A DNA stretch of 8,377 nt. Origin: Bacteroidota bacterium (GTDB taxonomy: Bacteria; Bacteroidota; Bacteroidia; Bacteroidales; FEN-979). The translations under genes and the position numbers were made by a program. Positions 6,122 through 8,377 of this stretch are shown in pieces (the first letter of the stretch is position 1; each line of letters opens with the position of its first letter). Under the pieces are notes generated by a model. It was given only the letters and a program-made list of their open reading frames with translations, ran no database searches and was not told the origin of the DNA. The stretch covers positions 1 to 8,377 of the forward strand of contig JAPLDN010000415.1 of the NCBI GenBank assembly GCA_026391755.1, read 5' to 3'.

Positions 6122-8129
6122 TCCGGTATGGCTTCCCGGCTTCATACACCGTTTTTCCAAATTGCGTCCCCAGGCGGTACATCGGATACAGGTTCCATAC
6201 TAAAGCCGATACCTTCTCGAGGTGGAATTCTTTGAACGGGTCTTTCAGCTCGCCAAGAAGTTCTTTGGGAAAAGCCCTGTCACGCCTGCAGATCTCCCAA
6301 TCGCGGATGGCATCAAGTAGTTCAGGGGTATGAGGATTATTTTTCAAAGCCTTCAGGCTGGTTGCCATCCCGAAGCCTGCATTATACCCTGCAGCCCTTG
6401 CCAGCATCCATTCCATCTCGGCAAGGGTGGTGCTGTCGGTGAGCAAATACCATCCCAGCATATGAGGCATCAGGTTACGGTCAAACAAACCCTGGTTATC
6501 GATACGGTACTGCTGCATACTCTCTGTAAATCCCCCGTTCCAGGGCTCTCCCCAGTTACAATAGGTGTTGATATGCCAGTAAAACGGCTTTGACATGCTG
6601 GTGCCGTTCAGCACCCAATGGTCGAGGTTCTCGTAAAAGGTTTTAGCAAAAAGCTCCTGGGCATAATCGCCCTGGCCCGATGCCAGGCAGCCTTCAAAAC
6701 CGTCAAAATCCATCTGCGCAAACCCGGTCTCGTTGAACTTTTTGGCCAGGTTCACCGCGATTTCCTGCTGGAGTTCCAGGTTGGGGAAGAATACTTTATA
6801 CTGATGATCGAGTAATTTATTTACCTCCTTTCCCTGCGGATGAAGTGAAGGTTTTGTCCCGAATGCTCCTCGTTTACATCCTTTCAATTGGTATGGGACT
6901 GCGGATGTTGCCCTGCCATAACTAATCAGTTCATCGTCTATGCGCACTGTATGCAGCCAATCGGCTTTTTCATTCATGAAATATTTTGGGGATTCAACGG
7001 TAAGGGTTGTGTCGCTCTCATTTATTGAAGCGGTGAGCCTGCTGATCCCTGTGACCGCTAGCCGCCGATCCGGAACCGGAGTAATATAGGCATCGTTTGT
7101 ATTTATGAAGTTGGTGAGGGTGTGTGCTCCAAGAAGTATGCCTTTGCTTTTCGCTTTCTCAATGCAGGTTTTCAGTCCCTGGAGCCCATGGGGAAAGAAC
7201 TCTTTGCTGAGCTCGTAATGGCCCCAGCTTTCCCAGGCATTCATATGGTATAGGGTTTGCAGATTGGCCCGCCTGGTATATTCCAGCAGCTCGTCAATGC
7301 TTGCTTCTGAATAATCGCAGATGAGGTAAGACCTTCCCGAACGGGCGGAACGCTTCGACCAGGCACCCTCAATCATGGGGTGGGGGAGTCCTTCGGCCAG
7401 TTCAATCGCTTCGATCCGGTTCAGGATGTTTGATGTTTTGCAGGCAAACAACGCAACTTTTGATCCTGTGACGGTTTCGCCTTTGACCGGTCCAACCGGC
7501 ATATCGGGAAACTGACCCCACCAGACGGTGATAGTGCGATTGCGCGAACGGTCCATTGAATAGGCCTGGATTACTGAGCCATAATTCGTTTTTTTAGCCG
7601 AACTGCTCCTTGAAGGGTCTGACCCTTCTTCATTCAAAGGAAAGCCTCCCAGGGTTTTAACATTGAGTGGCATCAGCGCAACAGCGATGGAATCATTGCT
7701 GCATATTCCAAGGATCTCGGCTACAGTTTTACCAATAGTGAGAGGCAGGGGACCCCAGGTAATGAGATCCACCTTATTTTGAGGTCTCACAGAAATGATC
7801 TCCATCATAAGGTATGCCGGCTTTTCAACAATTTTGAGTTCAATGCTGACTTTATTCATTGGATAGCACAGGCAGATTATCCCTTGCTGTTTTTTAACTG
7901 TAAGAAGGGAAGGAGTCTCCCATCCGCCTTTTGTTTTAATTTTAATCAGGAACGATGCGGTGTCTTTGTACAGATAATCTTTTGTACTGGCAGGGTTGAT
8001 AAGGTGTTCAAGCTGTCCGTTGTTCCCTAAATCAAGCTGCAGTTCATTAGTTTTGAAAGAAACCTGTGCAGGAAGTGTATGGCTTGTAAAAAGCAGGGCG
8101 GAGATCAGGAAAGGGAAAAACGATTTCAT
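6102..8129 (-). CDS. Secreted TIM-barrel glycosidase-like protein with an inserted beta module
   Basis: The 675-residue protein has a signal peptide at 1-21 (MKSFFPFLISALLF..., cleavage near LPAQ), so it acts outside the inner membrane. There is no lipobox cysteine at the cleavage site. Residues 22-250 look like a beta-sandwich of the kind preceding many glycosidase barrels. From about 266 the pattern is that of a (beta/alpha)8 barrel: YLICDYSEASIDELLEYTR, then YHMNAWESWG, FFPHGLQGLKTCIEKAKSKG and LLGAHTLTNFI, resembling alpha-galactosidase and alpha-glucosidase-type barrels. QMDFDGFEG (472-480) offers D474 and D476 as candidate catalytic acids; FYWHI and NWGEPWNGGF follow. A segment at about 362-436 interrupts the barrel (see separate entry). 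I cannot assign a GH family and give no substrate; hydrolase activity is inference. No SusC/SusD or regulator is adjacent. The gene overlaps the channel gene tail to tail by 20 bp. No Shine-Dalgarno sequence precedes the ATG, and a large heptamer array lies just upstream. Confidence 0.85.
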   Translation of the reverse strand: MKSFFPFLISALLFTSHTLPAQVSFKTNELQLDLGNNGQLEHLINPASTKDYLYKDTASFLIKIKTKGGWETPSLLTVKKQQGIICLCYPMNKVSIELKIVEKPAYLMMEIISVRPQNKVDLITWGPLPLTIGKTVAEILGICSNDSIAVALMPLNVKTLGGFPLNEEGSDPSRSSSAKKTNYGSVIQAYSMDRSRNRTITVWWGQFPDMPVGPVKGETVTGSKVALFACKTSNILNRIEAIELAEGLPHPMIEGAWSKRSARSGRSYLICDYSEASIDELLEYTRRANLQTLYHMNAWESWGHYELSKEFFPHGLQGLKTCIEKAKSKGILLGAHTLTNFINTNDAYITPVPDRRLAVTGISRLTASINESDTTLTVESPKYFMNEKADWLHTVRIDDELISYGRATSAVPYQLKGCKRGAFGTKPSLHPQGKEVNKLLDHQYKVFFPNLELQQEIAVNLAKKFNETGFAQMDFDGFEGCLASGQGDYAQELFAKTFYENLDHWVLNGTSMSKPFYWHINTYCNWGEPWNGGFTESMQQYRIDNQGLFDRNLMPHMLGWYLLTDSTTLAEMEWMLARAAGYNAGFGMATSLKALKNNPHTPELLDAIRDWEICRRDRAFPKELLGELKDPFKEFHLEKVSALVWNLYPMYRLGTQFGKTVYEAGKPYRIMILVE
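6822..7046 (-). other. Inserted module in the barrel of the secreted hydrolase (residues ~362-436)
   Basis: Between the barrel strands LLGAHTLTNFI and AQMDFDGFEG the protein reads SRLTASINESDTTLTVES, then TVRIDDELISYG, LKGCKRGAFGT and H-x-x-G-x-x-V. This order (a D-T-T-x-T-V strand, an I-x-I-D-x-E-x-I-x-Y strand, a G-C-x-R-G-x-x-G-T turn, then H-x-x-G-x-x-V) matches a small beta module I associate with phage tail and other structural proteins. Boundaries are approximate and the assignment comes from memory of the pattern only. Confidence 0.5.
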
Positions 8130-8147
8130 AGGAAGACTATTATTTCT

Positions 8148-8168
8148 ATTTACGATTTACGATTTATT
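8148..8168. repeat. Short heptamer array ATTTACG (2 perfect units + 1 degenerate)
   Basis: ATTTACG occurs at 8148-8154 and 8155-8161, followed by ATTTATT at 8162-8168 (5 of 7 matching). It lies 19-39 bp upstream of the hydrolase start codon and a few bases from the large GC-rich array. The two arrays share the 7-bp period but no sequence, and their phases differ. Confidence 0.7.
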
Positions 8169-8173
8169 GCCCC

Positions 8174-8355
8174 CGGCTCCCGGCTTCCGGTTCCCAGCTC
8201 CTGGCTCACGGCTTCCGGCTTCCGGCTCCCGGCTCCCGGCTCCTGGCTCACGGCTTCCGGCTCCCGGCTCCCGGCTCCCGGCTTCCGGTTCCCGGCTCCT
8301 GGCTCACGGCTTCCGGCTCCCGGCTTCCGGCTCCCGGCTTCCGGCTTCCGGTTTT
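8174..8355. repeat. GC-rich heptamer tandem array (CGGCTCC/CGGCTTC), 25 units plus a partial
   Basis: From 8174 to 8348 the sequence divides into exactly 25 seven-base units with no insertion or deletion; a degenerate 26th (CGGTTTT) ends at 8355. The main unit types are CGGCTCC and CGGCTTC, with two CGGTTCC, one CAGCTCC and three TGGCTCA. TGGCTCA is always preceded by a CTCC-ending unit and followed by CGGCTTC. Units 1-10 and 15-24 match at 66 of 70 bases, showing a 98-bp (14-unit) higher-order period. The region 8130-8377 holds no gene: it contains this array, the short ATTTACG array and a unique end from 8356. Confidence 0.95.
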
Positions 8356-8377
8356 CCCGCTGTAAACCTAAGATTTT

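Noticed and set aside
6102..6200. Type IX secretion C-terminal domain on the hydrolase
   Set aside because: The C terminus (GKPYRIMILVE) lacks the beta-rich domain of about 70-80 residues and conserved motifs expected of such a signal.
8174..8355. CRISPR array
   Set aside because: The repeat is a continuous 7-bp tandem with no unique spacers and no adjacent cas genes.
8174..8355. Canonical G-quadruplex on the minus strand
   Set aside because: Only three consecutive GGG tracts occur with short loops (units 13-15); the next tract is 11 bases away because CGGCTTC units give only GG.
8363..8370. Minus-strand TAGGTTTA as hydrolase promoter -7 box
   Set aside because: It has one mismatch to TAnnTTTG, lies over 230 bp from the start codon, and no -33 element can be checked because the window ends.

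Overview
The window reads as ordinary chromosomal DNA from a member of the Bacteroidota, probably an uncultured or environmental Bacteroidales-like lineage. Three things support this. The promoters that can be seen fit the Bacteroidota sigma factor (-7 box TAnnTTTG, here TACTTTTG before lysC). Most genes have little or no Shine-Dalgarno sequence. The proteins (small outer-membrane barrels, a lysC-lysA pair, an MscS homologue with a signal peptide, a secreted TIM-barrel hydrolase) are typical of that phylum. No rRNA, tRNA, CRISPR array, transposase or phage gene is visible.

Layout. Positions 2-1768 (+) hold three closely packed envelope genes: a 5'-truncated outer-membrane beta-barrel protein, a conserved hypothetical protein with a signal peptide and two further hydrophobic segments, and a second beta-barrel protein. 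A 63-bp array of 7-bp repeats, which is also a long imperfect palindrome, lies at 1774-1836 between this cluster and the convergent lysA. Positions 1827-4312 (-) are a two-gene lysine/diaminopimelate operon, lysC then lysA. A 132-bp divergent promoter region separates lysC from an MscS-family channel gene at 4445-6121 (+). That gene overlaps by 20 bp, tail to tail, a secreted glycosidase-like gene at 6102-8129 (-). The right edge (8130-8377) is non-coding and is mostly tandem heptamers: a short TTTACGA-type array, then 25 gap-free copies of a CGGCTCC-type unit.

Function. LysC and LysA are the first and last enzymes of the pathway from aspartate to meso-diaminopimelate and lysine, so the pair links peptidoglycan precursor and lysine supply. 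The other genes concern the envelope: outer-membrane barrels, an osmotic-release channel and a secreted carbohydrate-active protein. No regulator or SusC/SusD transport pair lies close enough to give a substrate for the hydrolase.

The least ordinary content is the repeats. Three intergenic arrays of unrelated sequence all have a period of exactly 7 bp. One contains the lysA stop codon, and the same 10-mer surrounds the lysC stop. An 8-bp repeat forms the end of the channel gene and contains the hydrolase stop. The hydrolase also carries an apparent module of about 75 residues inserted in its barrel, resembling one I associate with phage structural proteins. I see no complete new defence or mobile system here.
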